A stretch of DNA of 32,196 nucleotides from an uncultured Lachnospiraceae bacterium. Its GTDB lineage: Bacteria > Bacillota > Clostridia > Lachnospirales > Lachnospiraceae. The stretch lies in NCBI GenBank assembly GCA_910589075.1, contig CAJUSK010000022.1, forward strand, positions 1 to 32,196. The letters run 5' to 3'. Below, one piece after another: positions 23,239 to 31,403 of this stretch (the first letter of the stretch is position 1; each line of letters starts with the position of its first letter). The notes beneath the pieces are model-generated. The model did no database searches. It was not told the origin of the DNA and was given only the letters and a program-made list of their open reading frames with translations. The position numbers and the translations under genes are program-made.

Positions 23239-24552
23239 TCACGGCTGCTGCTCCGCTTCTTCCACAGTTTCCTCTTCCGCAGGCGCTTCTCCGTTTAACA
23301 CGATGGACAGTATATGGGCCAGAGGATCAATGGCATTCATAATTTCCTCCACCGTATTGGTCTGAGCACCCAGTTCAATCAGCAGCGTTTTCCCCCGGTA
23401 ATGCATATTGTAACGATACCCTTTCAGGTAGATTTTCCGCGTGATCCCGGGATAATACTCATTGGCAGCCACCTGCATCTGGAAAGAAAATGCCAGATTT
23501 TCATCCAGATTGGGATTTTGCAGATAGTCAATCTCCCCGGTTTTATTCGTCCGGGACAGACCGTTAAAAAACATAAACCTTGCCGTAGGTCTGCCGCTTA
23601 TATCTGTCACCAGCTTTCTGTCTGCTGCCACCTCATCTCTGTGCAGATCAATGATTACCTCAATGTCCGGATTCTCCGCCAAAACCTGCTCCAGCGCCGG
23701 CGCCGAGTTGGAATAGGCATAGTCCCGGCTCTCCACATCATATTTCCCCAGATGGTGAATTACGTGGAAACCGTACCGATCCCGCAAAACCTGTGCCAGT
23801 TTTTCACCCGCTCCCATAATGGTTGTATTGTCGTCTCCCGGTACGGAGTCCACAAACCCCTCCTGAGAATGGGTATGATAAATCAATATCTGAGGCCGGG
23901 AAGAGTCCCTTTGCTGCAGTGTCATATCTTTGGACGAAAGTTTGTTTACATCCAACTGATCCCGCCCGATATAAGTGGTACTGTCCACTGCATAAAAATC
24001 CGACACCAGCCTGTCAAAATCCTCCAGCGCCGTTTTATCTATGGTCTGAACTTTTTCAGCCTCCTGAAAACCAGCCACCGGGTCCACAGACGCCTCTTCC
24101 TCTCCTTCCTGCACCGCATCTTCATTTTCTTTCTGAATGGCCTCCATGAGATCCCCGTCCAGTTCCACGTCTTCTCCGTCTTTTTCGTGGGAATTTTCGC
24201 CTTCGATAATCCGCTCCACAGTATTTCTGCTCTCCGCCTGCACAGGGGTGACATAATGAAGCTCCATATATTCATACAGGGGGAAAAATCCTGTAAAAAG
24301 ACGCATTGCAACCACTGTATCCTTTTCTTTCCGGATTCCCTCTTCCATAAAAGAAAATACAGGAATACACGTCTCATACGCTTTTTCCTGTACTTCTCCA
24401 ATGATCTCATCCTGCAGGCAAACTGTCTCTCCCGTATCTCCCGCCTGCTTCTGCCACAGCCCCAGCAGAAGCAATGCCCCCGCAAGGATACCAAAACGCT
24501 TTATTTTCCCTCTGCCTGTCTTTATGCTGTTTTCCAATCTGATTATCCGCAT
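23239..24552 (-). CDS. spoIIP: SpoIIP, stage II sporulation peptidoglycan hydrolase
   Basis: About 437 residues. An N-terminal transmembrane anchor (FGILAGALLLLGLW) is followed by an acidic low-complexity region (about 120-160) and the SpoIIP catalytic domain: ILIYHTHSQEGF with the HTHxxE metal site, HHLGKYDVESRDYAYSNS, PDIEVIIDLHRDEV, and TLLIELGAQTNTVEEIMNAI. With SpoIID and SpoIIM it degrades septal peptidoglycan during engulfment of the forespore. The ATG at 24552 and a TTG two codons earlier both lack a good ribosome binding site, so the start is uncertain. It lies directly downstream of gpr, the common clostridial order. Confidence 0.93.
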   Translation of the reverse strand: MRIIRLENSIKTGRGKIKRFGILAGALLLLGLWQKQAGDTGETVCLQDEIIGEVQEKAYETCIPVFSFMEEGIRKEKDTVVAMRLFTGFFPLYEYMELHYVTPVQAESRNTVERIIEGENSHEKDGEDVELDGDLMEAIQKENEDAVQEGEEEASVDPVAGFQEAEKVQTIDKTALEDFDRLVSDFYAVDSTTYIGRDQLDVNKLSSKDMTLQQRDSSRPQILIYHTHSQEGFVDSVPGDDNTTIMGAGEKLAQVLRDRYGFHVIHHLGKYDVESRDYAYSNSAPALEQVLAENPDIEVIIDLHRDEVAADRKLVTDISGRPTARFMFFNGLSRTNKTGEIDYLQNPNLDENLAFSFQMQVAANEYYPGITRKIYLKGYRYNMHYRGKTLLIELGAQTNTVEEIMNAIDPLAHILSIVLNGEAPAEEETVEEAEQQP

Positions 24553-24607
24553 AGACAAGTATATGCGGGAAGATGCTCATTCATGACAACAAAGCAGGTT
24601 CTGTTCT

Positions 24608-25516
24608 TTATAGCTCAAGGGCTATGTTTAATGCTTCGGAAATGGTAAAACTCAGCCGTTTAATAATTTCATCAATATTTTTCCCTGTTACATACATATT
24701 GTTCAGTTCCGGCATACTGCGTATACTGTCCGTACCAAGGAGGTGCCCTTCTTTTGCGGATTCTCTCTGTATTTTGTCAACGGCATCCACTACAATGGTG
24801 GCCGCATCCACCACAGTGGGCACACCCACCGCAATCACCGGCACACCCAGATTTTCCCTGGTCAGCGCATTTCTGTGATTGCCCACCCCGGAACCGGGCT
24901 GTATACCCGTATCCGTCACCTGAATGGTCCGGTTCAGGCGCTTCGTACTCCTTGCCGCCAAAGCGTCCACCACAATAATCAGATCCGGACTTGTCTGTTC
25001 CACCACACCTTTCACAATTTCCGCCGCTTCCATTCCGGTAGCCGCCATTACCCCCGGCACGATACCGCTTACCAGGTTCATGCGCTCCCTGTTATAAGCC
25101 GCTTTTCCGTATTCCCTCACAATATGTCTCGTAACAAACAGATTATCCACCACACCGGGCCCCAGGGCATCCGCCGTAACGTCCCGGTTGCCCAGGCCCA
25201 CCACAAGGATAGACTGCTCCGTACCCAGGCCGGGGAGAATACTCTGAATCTGTTTCGCCAGTTCTTCCGAGATTTCTCTGTGGTAATCCTCATCTGCTTC
25301 CTGCATGGCAGGCGCTTCCAGGGTAATATAATTTCCCATGGGTTTATTCATGGCTTTTGCGCCGTTTTTGGAAGAAATCACCACTCTGGTAATGTGCACC
25401 TGTATTTCTTCCCGGTCATATTCCTCCACGGTAATCCCTCTGAGCTCTTCCTGCGCTTTTCCAATGCTCTCTCTTGCTTCCAATGCCAAATCCGTTCTAA
25501 CCTGAAAACAACTCAT
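24608..25516 (-). CDS. gpr: Gpr, germination protease
   Basis: 302 residues. It begins with the typical RTDLALEARE block, which in the zymogen precedes the processing site, then ILVVGLGNRDVTADALGPGV, ATGMEAAEIVKGVV, PDLIIVVDALAARSTKRLNR, GSGVGNHRNALTRENLGVPV and VPTVVDAATIVVDA. Gpr degrades the small acid-soluble proteins that coat spore DNA, releasing amino acids at germination. It is made in the forespore as a zymogen. It precedes spoIIP on the same strand and is divergent from rpsT. No forespore sigma-factor promoter was identified by eye. Confidence 0.95.
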   Translation of the reverse strand: MSCFQVRTDLALEARESIGKAQEELRGITVEEYDREEIQVHITRVVISSKNGAKAMNKPMGNYITLEAPAMQEADEDYHREISEELAKQIQSILPGLGTEQSILVVGLGNRDVTADALGPGVVDNLFVTRHIVREYGKAAYNRERMNLVSGIVPGVMAATGMEAAEIVKGVVEQTSPDLIIVVDALAARSTKRLNRTIQVTDTGIQPGSGVGNHRNALTRENLGVPVIAVGVPTVVDAATIVVDAVDKIQRESAKEGHLLGTDSIRSMPELNNMYVTGKNIDEIIKRLSFTISEALNIALEL

Positions 25517-25679
25517 CTGACAATCCCTGTTTCTTTCCCAGCTTTCGCTGCACTTTCTCTATATTATTCATTTTATCTGCCACAGTTCGGCGCTTTCTGA
25601 CGACACGCCGGCATTTTACGCCATGGATGGTATACTGCGGCACACATAGTATTTTTTACAGAAACTGCGAAAATATGTA

Positions 25680-25708
25680 TTGACATAAATCCCCGTTTTT
25701 CATATAAT
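25680..25708 (+). promoter_or_regulatory. Consensus sigma-A promoter of rpsT
   Basis: A perfect TTGACA (25680-25685), a 17-base spacer and a perfect TATAAT (25703-25708). It predicts a leader of about 85 bases before the rpsT start, as expected for a strongly expressed ribosomal protein gene. Confidence 0.9.
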
Positions 25709-25798
25709 ATATTCGCATGTTTACATTAGAACGTCCGTGTCCGGCTTTAATGAAACATCTTCTGAACAACAATACTTATACAGTGGGAGGTGTAGACC

Positions 25799-26062
25799 TT
25801 GGCAAATATCAAATCCGCAAAAAAGAGAATTCTTGTGAACCGTACCAGAATGGAACGCAACAAAGCGATCAAATCCGGTGTAAAAACATCTATTAAGAAA
25901 GTATACGCCGCAATCGCCGCAAACGACAAAGAAGCTGCAAAAGCTGCTTTGCTCCATGCCGCTTCCAAAATTGATAAGGCGGCCAGCAAAGGCGTATATC
26001 ATAAGAATACTGCTTCCAGAAAGATTTCCCGTTTGAACCTGGCTTGCAATAAAATGGCATAG
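25799..26062 (+). CDS. rpsT: 30S ribosomal protein S20
   Basis: 87 residues, the normal length: an N-terminal ANIKSAKKRILVNRTR, a helix NKAIKSGVKTSIKKVYAAI, and a C-terminal KGVYHKNTASRKISRLNLA. S20 binds 16S rRNA at the base of the 30S subunit. The start is TTG at 25799, behind GGGAGGTG. S20 of Escherichia coli also starts with UUG, which is tied to its autoregulation, so the rare start may be conserved here for the same reason. It is divergent from gpr and ends in an intrinsic terminator. Confidence 0.96.
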   Translation: MANIKSAKKRILVNRTRMERNKAIKSGVKTSIKKVYAAIAANDKEAAKAALLHAASKIDKAASKGVYHKNTASRKISRLNLACNKMA

Positions 26063-26079
26063 TAGATTATATACAAAAG

Positions 26080-26112
26080 AAGAACCTGTCACCGTCATAC
26101 AGGTTCTTTTTT
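26080..26112 (+). terminator. Intrinsic terminator of rpsT
   Basis: AAGAACCTGT and ACAGGTTCTT form a perfect 10-bp stem with a 9-base loop, followed by a T run, 17 bases after the rpsT stop. Confidence 0.92.
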
Positions 26113-26119
26113 GTTCATG

Positions 26120-26154
26120 ACAATAGAAGACTCGCGAAGCGTGGATTCTATTGT
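26120..26154. repeat. Intergenic hairpin element with GCGAAGC core
   Basis: ACAATAGAA pairs with TTCTATTGT around a GC-rich core CTCGCGAAGCGTG, whose tip is the very stable mini-hairpin GCGAAGC. It belongs to the same design as the elements at 26170-26212, 29079-29107 and 32045-32196. Confidence 0.7.
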
Positions 26155-26169
26155 TTATAATAATCTGTT

Positions 26170-26212
26170 TATGACAATAGAAAATGCACAAAGTGCGCTT
26201 TCTATTGTCATA
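26170..26212. repeat. Second intergenic hairpin element between rpsT and the GGDEF gene
   Basis: TATGACAATAGAAA pairs perfectly with TTTCTATTGTCATA around a core GCACAAAGTGC. The arm sequence ACAATAG is shared with the neighbouring element and with the tandem array at the right end of the window, while the core differs. Confidence 0.75.
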
Positions 26213-26222
26213 CGTATTTCCT

Positions 26223-27308
26223 TTAATAGACAATCCGGTCTCTTCCCTGGGCCTTACCCATATACAGCTTCTGATCCGCCTCATTGATGGTATCATCCGC
26301 CTCTCTGCGCAAATCATATTCCGCGACGCCAAAAGTCATAGTCAGCCTGACCGTATCTCCTCCCATCCGGAATTCCATCTGGTGTATTTCATTCTGCAGA
26401 TCCGCGAGCATATAACTGGCCTCATCACCATTGGTATTATGGAAGATAAAGAGAAACTCTTCACCGCCCCACCGGGCAACACGCCCCCTGCTTTTCATAA
26501 AGTTTTTAAATGCATCTGCAAGGGTTTTCAGAACCAGATCACCGTAATTATGCCCGTATGTATCATTGATCTTTTTGAAAAAATCAATGTCCCCAATGGC
26601 TATGGTTAAGGCTTTGGTTTCACCATTGCAGTACCCTTCTGCCTGCTCCCTGATATATTCCATACCGCTGCGCCGGTTCCTGAGCCCTGTCAACGGATCT
26701 ATGCTGGCAATGTTCTGCAGCTTTCGATTATAGGAGACCAGCTTCTCCTGCATCTCCCTGAAATCCTGTGTGGAAGCAGATACAATCACCAGCAGCAACA
26801 GGCAGGTGATAACGATATGAAGCCCCTGCCGCAGGCTCAGCTCATCATTATCAATGATGTAAAAGGTTCCGACTCTTTCAACATAATGAAACAGGCCGAT
26901 GCGGAAAGCCACCAGCAATACGGTACTGACAGCTTTTCCCGCAAACGGCATATAATCCAACGCATACAACAGTGCGATCTGTACATACATAAAATGAAAC
27001 ACACCTGTATAATTACCATACATCAGTACAGATACCAGAATCAGGACGCTAAAAGATAAAATGAAAAAAACCGCCGCTGCCTTTGTCCTGTTATGGTATG
27101 TACTCCCAAACAGGACTGCGCTCAATAACACACCCACACCTGCTGCAATCAGACTTGCAGACCGGTTCATCATGACAGCGCCGGTCATCGTAATGCCATA
27201 ATACAAGAACATGACCAGAAGACCCATTCTGAGAATAACTGCATACATCTTTATTTCATTTTCATTCTTCACATCCTGTAAAACGAAATCCTTCAGTCTC
27301 CCCCACAT
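26223..27308 (-). CDS. Membrane diguanylate cyclase (GGDEF domain)
   Basis: About 361 residues. Six or so hydrophobic helices span residues 20-180, for example YAVILRMGLLVMFLYYGITM and AAAVFFILSFSVLILVSVLM, then GLHIVITCLLLLVIVSAS. A short coiled segment leads to the GGDEF domain: IDPLTGLRNRRSGMEYI, GDIDFFKKINDTYGHNYGD and the active-site signature RWGGEEFL. It should make cyclic di-GMP from GTP at the membrane, responding to an unknown input. The inhibitory RxxD site upstream of GGEEF is missing, so product inhibition is unlikely. The ATG at 27308 is preferred because GGAG lies six bases upstream. Confidence 0.9.
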   Translation of the reverse strand: MWGRLKDFVLQDVKNENEIKMYAVILRMGLLVMFLYYGITMTGAVMMNRSASLIAAGVGVLLSAVLFGSTYHNRTKAAAVFFILSFSVLILVSVLMYGNYTGVFHFMYVQIALLYALDYMPFAGKAVSTVLLVAFRIGLFHYVERVGTFYIIDNDELSLRQGLHIVITCLLLLVIVSASTQDFREMQEKLVSYNRKLQNIASIDPLTGLRNRRSGMEYIREQAEGYCNGETKALTIAIGDIDFFKKINDTYGHNYGDLVLKTLADAFKNFMKSRGRVARWGGEEFLFIFHNTNGDEASYMLADLQNEIHQMEFRMGGDTVRLTMTFGVAEYDLRREADDTINEADQKLYMGKAQGRDRIVY

Positions 27309-27371
27309 ATGTTTCTCCATAGTTCAATGGGAATGGTTCAAAAGTACCATATCAATATACCAGATGTCATC

Positions 27372-28085
27372 TTACAATGCAAGTGCAATCTCCATCATAC
27401 TGCCAAATCCGTTCTGCCGCTGCTCCGCCGTCAGTTCTTCTGTTTTATACAGATGATCCGATATGGTCAGAATGCAGAGCGCCTTTTTCCCGGCTCTGGC
27501 TGCATTCATATAAAGAGCCGCCGCTTCCATCTCCACCGCAAGCACACCCATCCGTTTCCACCTGTCTTTTGCCGTGGAATCGTCTCCATAGAAAACATCA
27601 GAAGAAAGAATGTTGCCAACCCGCACCTTTTTCCCCTGTTCCCTGGCCACTTCCACAGCTCTCTGCATCAGCTCATAGTCCGCAATGGGCGCAAAGGTCC
27701 CCGGAAGATTGTACTGCCGGGCGTAACTTGAATTGGTGCAGGCTCCCATACCGATCACAATGTCCATCACATTCAGATCGTCTGCGTACCCGCCTGCGGA
27801 ACCAATACGGATAATGCTGTCCACATCATAAAAATGATACAATTCATAGGAATAAATGCCAATGGAAGGCATTCCCATCCCGCCGCCCATGACGGAAATC
27901 CGTTTTCCCTGATATGTTCCCGTATACCCCAGCATATTCCGGACCGTATTAAAGCATACCACATCTTCCAGATATGTGTCCGCTATATATTTTGCACGCA
28001 GCGGATCTCCCGGCATCAAAACGGTTTTTGCAATCTCTCCTGCTTTCGCCCCGTTATGGGGTGTTGGTACTGGTAATCCTGACAT
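27372..28085 (-). CDS. deoD: DeoD-type purine nucleoside phosphorylase (internal start)
   Basis: 237 residues from an ATG at 28085 with AGGAGG seven bases upstream. Signatures: TPHNGAKAGEIAKTVLMPGD and PLRAKYIADTYLED, then the phosphate and sugar sites VMGGGMGMPSIGIYSYEL and IIRIGSAGGYADDLNVMDIV, the base site VLAVEMEAAALY, and SDHL. It cleaves purine (deoxy)nucleosides with phosphate in salvage. The hexameric low-molecular-mass DeoD family has exactly this length. The frame is open upstream into the esterase gene (see the fusion entry), but the ribosome binding site predicts that free DeoD is made. Confidence 0.93.
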   Translation of the reverse strand: MSGLPVPTPHNGAKAGEIAKTVLMPGDPLRAKYIADTYLEDVVCFNTVRNMLGYTGTYQGKRISVMGGGMGMPSIGIYSYELYHFYDVDSIIRIGSAGGYADDLNVMDIVIGMGACTNSSYARQYNLPGTFAPIADYELMQRAVEVAREQGKKVRVGNILSSDVFYGDDSTAKDRWKRMGVLAVEMEAAALYMNAARAGKKALCILTISDHLYKTEELTAEQRQNGFGSMMEIALAL

Positions 28086-28985
28086 CGTTTCGCCTCCTAT
28101 CAGACTCCGGAAAAATGCACACTCCTCATCATTACACAGTGTTGCTTCTTCCAGGCGTATATTCAGATGGAATACATGGTCGATCTCCGGCCTGTCTTCT
28201 CCGCCATAAACTTTATATGCACACTTCACATGCAGATCCTGCAACAGGCGGTACATCGGTTCTGCATGCCCGTACAGGAAATCATGATATGACGTCGTAA
28301 TAAAAGACGGCGGAAAGTGCTCCGTCACATGGGATATAGTATCCATCTGCGCAAGATATTTCTCTTTTTCAAAGTTCAGATAGTGTAAAATCAAACCATC
28401 CGTTCCTTCCAGAATATGCTGCTTCGTATCATAGACCCCGCAGTTCAATCCGGCCCCCCGTACATGCAGCCGGTCAAAGGGAACCGTAAACGCAAATAGT
28501 TTCCTGTAATCCGCATCGGTCATAAGCGCCAGATACTGGCTGGCAAGCTGTGCGCCGGCAGAATCTCCCACCACAAACAGGCAGTCTCTGTCAATCTGAT
28601 ATTCCTCCCCGTGATCGGCAATCCAGGTAAATACACTGTTCACATCCTCCAGCGCTGCCGGAAAGACATGCTCCGGCGCCAGCCGATATGTGAAATTCAC
28701 GACTGTAAACCCCCGCTGCGCCAGATTCATACAATAATACTGATATAACTCCTTATCTCCGTATACCCAGCCCCCGCCGTGTACGCTGACAATGGTGGGA
28801 CACAGCCCCCGGACGCCTTTCAGATGATACACATCCAGCAGATTCCAGACCGGGTCCTTCCCATAACAGATATTATCATAACGGATGATATTATCCGGTG
28901 TCTCCAACCCCGCATCCCGGACGGCATCTGACTGCCCCGCCGATTTTCGAAACTCCCGGGGGCTTTCCAAACTGTTCACCTGCAT
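27372..28985 (-). CDS. Alpha/beta hydrolase in-frame with DeoD (possible fusion protein)
   Basis: From ATG 28985 (AAGGAG eight bases upstream) 300 codons encode an acetyl-esterase-like alpha/beta hydrolase: IVSVHGGGWVYGDKELYQYY has the HGGGW oxyanion motif, VVGDSAGAQLASQ the nucleophile Ser in GDSAG, and DHVFH the catalytic-His region. Without any stop the frame then runs through IGGETM into the complete DeoD sequence, giving 537 residues in total. At the joint, out-of-frame TGA and TAG codons overlap the DeoD ribosome binding site, as if the hydrolase once stopped there and a small indel opened the frame. Two products are likely: a long fusion and free DeoD. The hydrolase substrate is unknown. 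Confidence 0.75.
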   Translation of the reverse strand: MQVNSLESPREFRKSAGQSDAVRDAGLETPDNIIRYDNICYGKDPVWNLLDVYHLKGVRGLCPTIVSVHGGGWVYGDKELYQYYCMNLAQRGFTVVNFTYRLAPEHVFPAALEDVNSVFTWIADHGEEYQIDRDCLFVVGDSAGAQLASQYLALMTDADYRKLFAFTVPFDRLHVRGAGLNCGVYDTKQHILEGTDGLILHYLNFEKEKYLAQMDTISHVTEHFPPSFITTSYHDFLYGHAEPMYRLLQDLHVKCAYKVYGGEDRPEIDHVFHLNIRLEEATLCNDEECAFFRSLIGGETMSGLPVPTPHNGAKAGEIAKTVLMPGDPLRAKYIADTYLEDVVCFNTVRNMLGYTGTYQGKRISVMGGGMGMPSIGIYSYELYHFYDVDSIIRIGSAGGYADDLNVMDIVIGMGACTNSSYARQYNLPGTFAPIADYELMQRAVEVAREQGKKVRVGNILSSDVFYGDDSTAKDRWKRMGVLAVEMEAAALYMNAARAGKKALCILTISDHLYKTEELTAEQRQNGFGSMMEIALAL

Positions 28986-29078
28986 ATTCCCCACTCCTTC
29001 CCATTCATTTTATTTATTATAGAACAATGTCTTTTTCTTAGCAAGAAAATCAGCACAATTTTATACCATATGAACGAC

Positions 29079-29107
29079 AAAAGAATTCCGCAAAGCGAAA
29101 TTCTTTT
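29079..29107. repeat. Intergenic hairpin element with AAA loop
   Basis: AAAAGAATT pairs with AATTCTTTT; inside, CGC-AAA-GCG closes a three-base loop. It lies between the hydrolase gene and the bioY stop and could also end the bioBY transcript. Confidence 0.65.
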
Positions 29108-29118
29108 CATCAGGCGAT

Positions 29119-29700
29119 TCAATTCAGTCCGGCCTTTGTGAGCCGCCTGCGGACCGTCGGCCCTGCTGCCATGGCGAGAAATATTTTGAGTATATCTCCG
29201 GCAATAAAAGGGAGAACCCCGGATGCCAGCGCTTGGACAAACGTCAGCTTTGCCTGTACTGCCAGCCACACCGTGCCAAACAGATAACAGACACAGGTGC
29301 CCGCCGCCATACCCAAAAAGCAACAAACGTGCCGCTCAGGCCAACGGTCAATACAAAAGCCGCCCATCATTGCCATCAGTATAAACCCGACAAGGTATCC
29401 GCCCGTAGGGCCCAACAGGATGCCGGGGCCTCCGGTAAATGCGGAAAATACCGGCACACCCGTAAATCCGATCAGGAGATAAATCAGATAACTGAAACAT
29501 CCCCGTTTCATACCGAGGATATACAGAGAAAAATAGATGGCAAGATTGGTCAGTGAAATGGGAACGGGACTGAAAGGCAGCGGAACGGACAAAGGCCCCA
29601 CAACACAAACCAGTGCAGCCATCAGCCCTGTCAGCGCCAGTTCTTTTCCTTTTCCCTGCCTGACCATTGACTCCGGTCCCCTGGCCCTTTTCACACTCAT
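29119..29700 (-). CDS. bioY: BioY, biotin-binding membrane component of an ECF transporter
   Basis: 193 residues with about six membrane helices. Typical BioY motifs are present: LTGLMAALVCVVGPLSVPLP, FSPVPISLTNLAIYFSLYIL and GPGILLGPTGGYLVGFILMA. BioY is the substrate-binding S component for biotin uptake and works with an ATPase/T module encoded elsewhere. Its start overlaps the bioB stop by four bases (ATGA), so the two are translationally coupled. A BirA-like operator precedes bioB, so uptake and synthesis would be repressed together when biotin is plentiful. Confidence 0.93.
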   Translation of the reverse strand: MSVKRARGPESMVRQGKGKELALTGLMAALVCVVGPLSVPLPFSPVPISLTNLAIYFSLYILGMKRGCFSYLIYLLIGFTGVPVFSAFTGGPGILLGPTGGYLVGFILMAMMGGFCIDRWPERHVCCFLGMAAGTCVCYLFGTVWLAVQAKLTFVQALASGVLPFIAGDILKIFLAMAAGPTVRRRLTKAGLN

Positions 29701-30671
29701 ACGGCTTTCTCCTTCAACGCATACCCCAGTCCGGCGAGGAGCATCCAGTCCTGCATGGTATGGTTGCCGGTGGTGGTCAGCATATCACCGGTCAGTGTGG
29801 CATTGGCGCCCGATGTGAATAATGCCAGACCGCCATCGCCAAAACGTATCCTGCCCGCTGCAATCCGGATATATGCCTCCGGATTACAGTAACGGAACAA
29901 TGCCACAATCCTGCGGATTTCATCCGTGGAAAGCAGCGGCTGATCTGCCAGGGGCGTCCCCGGAATGGGCAGTAAAAAATTCAGCGGAATCGACCGTACC
30001 TCCAGCTCCGCCAGCATCAGTGCCATATCCGCCCGGTCCTGCCAGCTTTCTCCCATGCCCAGAATGCCGCCGGAACACACTTCCAGTCCCGCTTCCCGCG
30101 CCCGCCGTATCTGCGCCAGCTTATCTTCATATGTATGGCTCGTACAGATATGCGGGAAAAACCGCCGGGAGGTTTCCACATTTGTATGATACATGGACAC
30201 TCCGGCAGCTTTCAGACGTGCCATATCCTGTACTGTCATCAGGCCATGGGAAGCACACAGCTTCATATCCGGATAGCGGGTATGCATGGCGGTATATGCC
30301 CTGACAGATTTCTCCAGCGCATCCCCCTCCACGGCACGTCCCGACGTAACAATAGAATAACGGTCCACACCCAGACGGGACATATTTCCGCACCCTGTTA
30401 CAAATTCATCCGCTTCCGGGAAATCATAGGTTTCGCAATCTGTAGGATGGTGTGCCGACTGGGCGCAAAATTTACAGTTTTCACTGCAACGCCCTGATCT
30501 GCCGTTTACAATGCTGCACAATTCTGCCCTGTTCCCGCAAAGCACCTGTCTGATCCGGTCTGCGCCCAGAGACAAGGCTTCCAGATCTCCCGTAAACAAT
30601 TCTGTCAGATCTTCCGTCCGTTGTAACCGTCTTCCCTTTATAATCTCTTCCGCCAGTTGTATAAAATCCAT
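29697..30671 (-). CDS. bioB: BioB, biotin synthase
   Basis: 324 residues from ATG 30671 with AGAGG upstream. The radical SAM cluster motif is GRCSENCKFCAQSAHHPT; further BioB markers are YSIVTSGRA, ASHGLMT, YHTNVETSRRFFPHICTSHT, CSGGILGMGESWQDRADMAL and PLNFLLPIPGTPLADQPLLS. The enzyme inserts sulfur into dethiobiotin using a second Fe-S cluster as donor. No bioA, bioD or bioF is near, so this cell may take up dethiobiotin or keep the other genes elsewhere. It is first in a two-gene operon with bioY. Confidence 0.95.
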   Translation of the reverse strand: MDFIQLAEEIIKGRRLQRTEDLTELFTGDLEALSLGADRIRQVLCGNRAELCSIVNGRSGRCSENCKFCAQSAHHPTDCETYDFPEADEFVTGCGNMSRLGVDRYSIVTSGRAVEGDALEKSVRAYTAMHTRYPDMKLCASHGLMTVQDMARLKAAGVSMYHTNVETSRRFFPHICTSHTYEDKLAQIRRAREAGLEVCSGGILGMGESWQDRADMALMLAELEVRSIPLNFLLPIPGTPLADQPLLSTDEIRRIVALFRYCNPEAYIRIAAGRIRFGDGGLALFTSGANATLTGDMLTTTGNHTMQDWMLLAGLGYALKEKAV

Positions 30672-30724
30672 ATCCGTTTCCTCTTTCTCATTTCGTATGC
30701 ATAAAACGCCGCTTCCTGGCATTT

Positions 30725-30753
30725 AGTATACAGATCAGGATCCGCTTTGTCAA
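30725..30753 (-). promoter_or_regulatory. Sigma-A promoter of bioB-bioY
   Basis: On the minus strand TTGACA (30748-30753) and TATACT (30725-30730) with a 17-base spacer. The -35 box is part of the proximal arm of the BirA-like operator. Confidence 0.8.
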
Positions 30754-30780
30754 CCTTTCTATATATCAGGTTGACAAAGC
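30744..30780. promoter_or_regulatory. BirA-type biotin operator
   Basis: A perfect dyad: GCTTTGTCAACC and GGTTGACAAAGC separated by 13 bases. The arms TTGTCAACC / GGTTGACAA agree with the known BirA operator pattern (TTGTnAACC with an inverted partner). It covers the -35 box of the bioB promoter, so binding of biotin-loaded BirA would block transcription. Confidence 0.8.
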
Positions 30781-30846
30781 AGCCGCCGATCTATACCCTC
30801 ATATATCCCCATCTGCACCCTGTTTCTTTGTTTGGAATGGCAACGC

Positions 30847-31401
30847 TTACAGAAATGCATAAACCAGTGTCCCGGCTGCACCGGTTCCGAAAATAATCTG
30901 GATGGCATTCAGTTTCCATTTGCGCAGCGCATAAAAAGCGGCAACAAACAGGAAGCATTCCACAACCCGCATATTTGCCAGGGCAGGATCCTCTCCGCCA
31001 AAGATACCCAGCAAAAGGATGGACAGGCCCGCAGACGCAATCAAAGCCACTACCGCCGGCCGCAACGCTGCCAGCACCTTCTGTACGCCTCCAAGCTGCC
31101 GGTATTTATAATAGAAATACGCCAGCGCAAGACAAATCAGAAACGAGGGAAGAATACACCCCAGTGTACACAGAATGGCCCCCGGCACACCGGCCAGGCG
31201 TGTACCTACAAACGTAGCGGAATTGATGGATATAGGGCCAGGCGTCATTTCCGCAATGGTGATCAGATCCGTAAATTCTTCCAGAGACATCAGTCCATGC
31301 ACATCGACAATCTGGTTCTGTATCAGCGGAATCGCCGCATAACCACCGCCCACACTGAACATTCCCACTTTGATAAAGCTGAAAAACAGTTGTAATATCA
31401 T
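30847..31401 (-). CDS. Chromate transporter half-subunit (second gene)
   Basis: About 184 residues, one CHR domain. FFSFIKVGMFSVGGGYAAIP is the N-terminal helix with the GGGY/A motif, and ITIAEMTPGPISINSATFVG holds the MTPGP signature. Several hydrophobic helices follow. Short single-domain ChrA proteins work in pairs; this one is the partner of the gene just upstream. ATG 31401 follows GGAGAGGG by seven bases and lies two bases after the upstream stop. Members export chromate or act on related anions; the substrate of clostridial pairs is not established. Confidence 0.88.
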   Translation of the reverse strand: MILQLFFSFIKVGMFSVGGGYAAIPLIQNQIVDVHGLMSLEEFTDLITIAEMTPGPISINSATFVGTRLAGVPGAILCTLGCILPSFLICLALAYFYYKYRQLGGVQKVLAALRPAVVALIASAGLSILLLGIFGGEDPALANMRVVECFLFVAAFYALRKWKLNAIQIIFGTGAAGTLVYAFL

Positions 31402-31403
31402 AG

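Noticed and set aside
23314..24648. Long plus-strand open frame of 444 codons
   Set aside because: It is the antisense shadow of spoIIP, whose motifs are clear.
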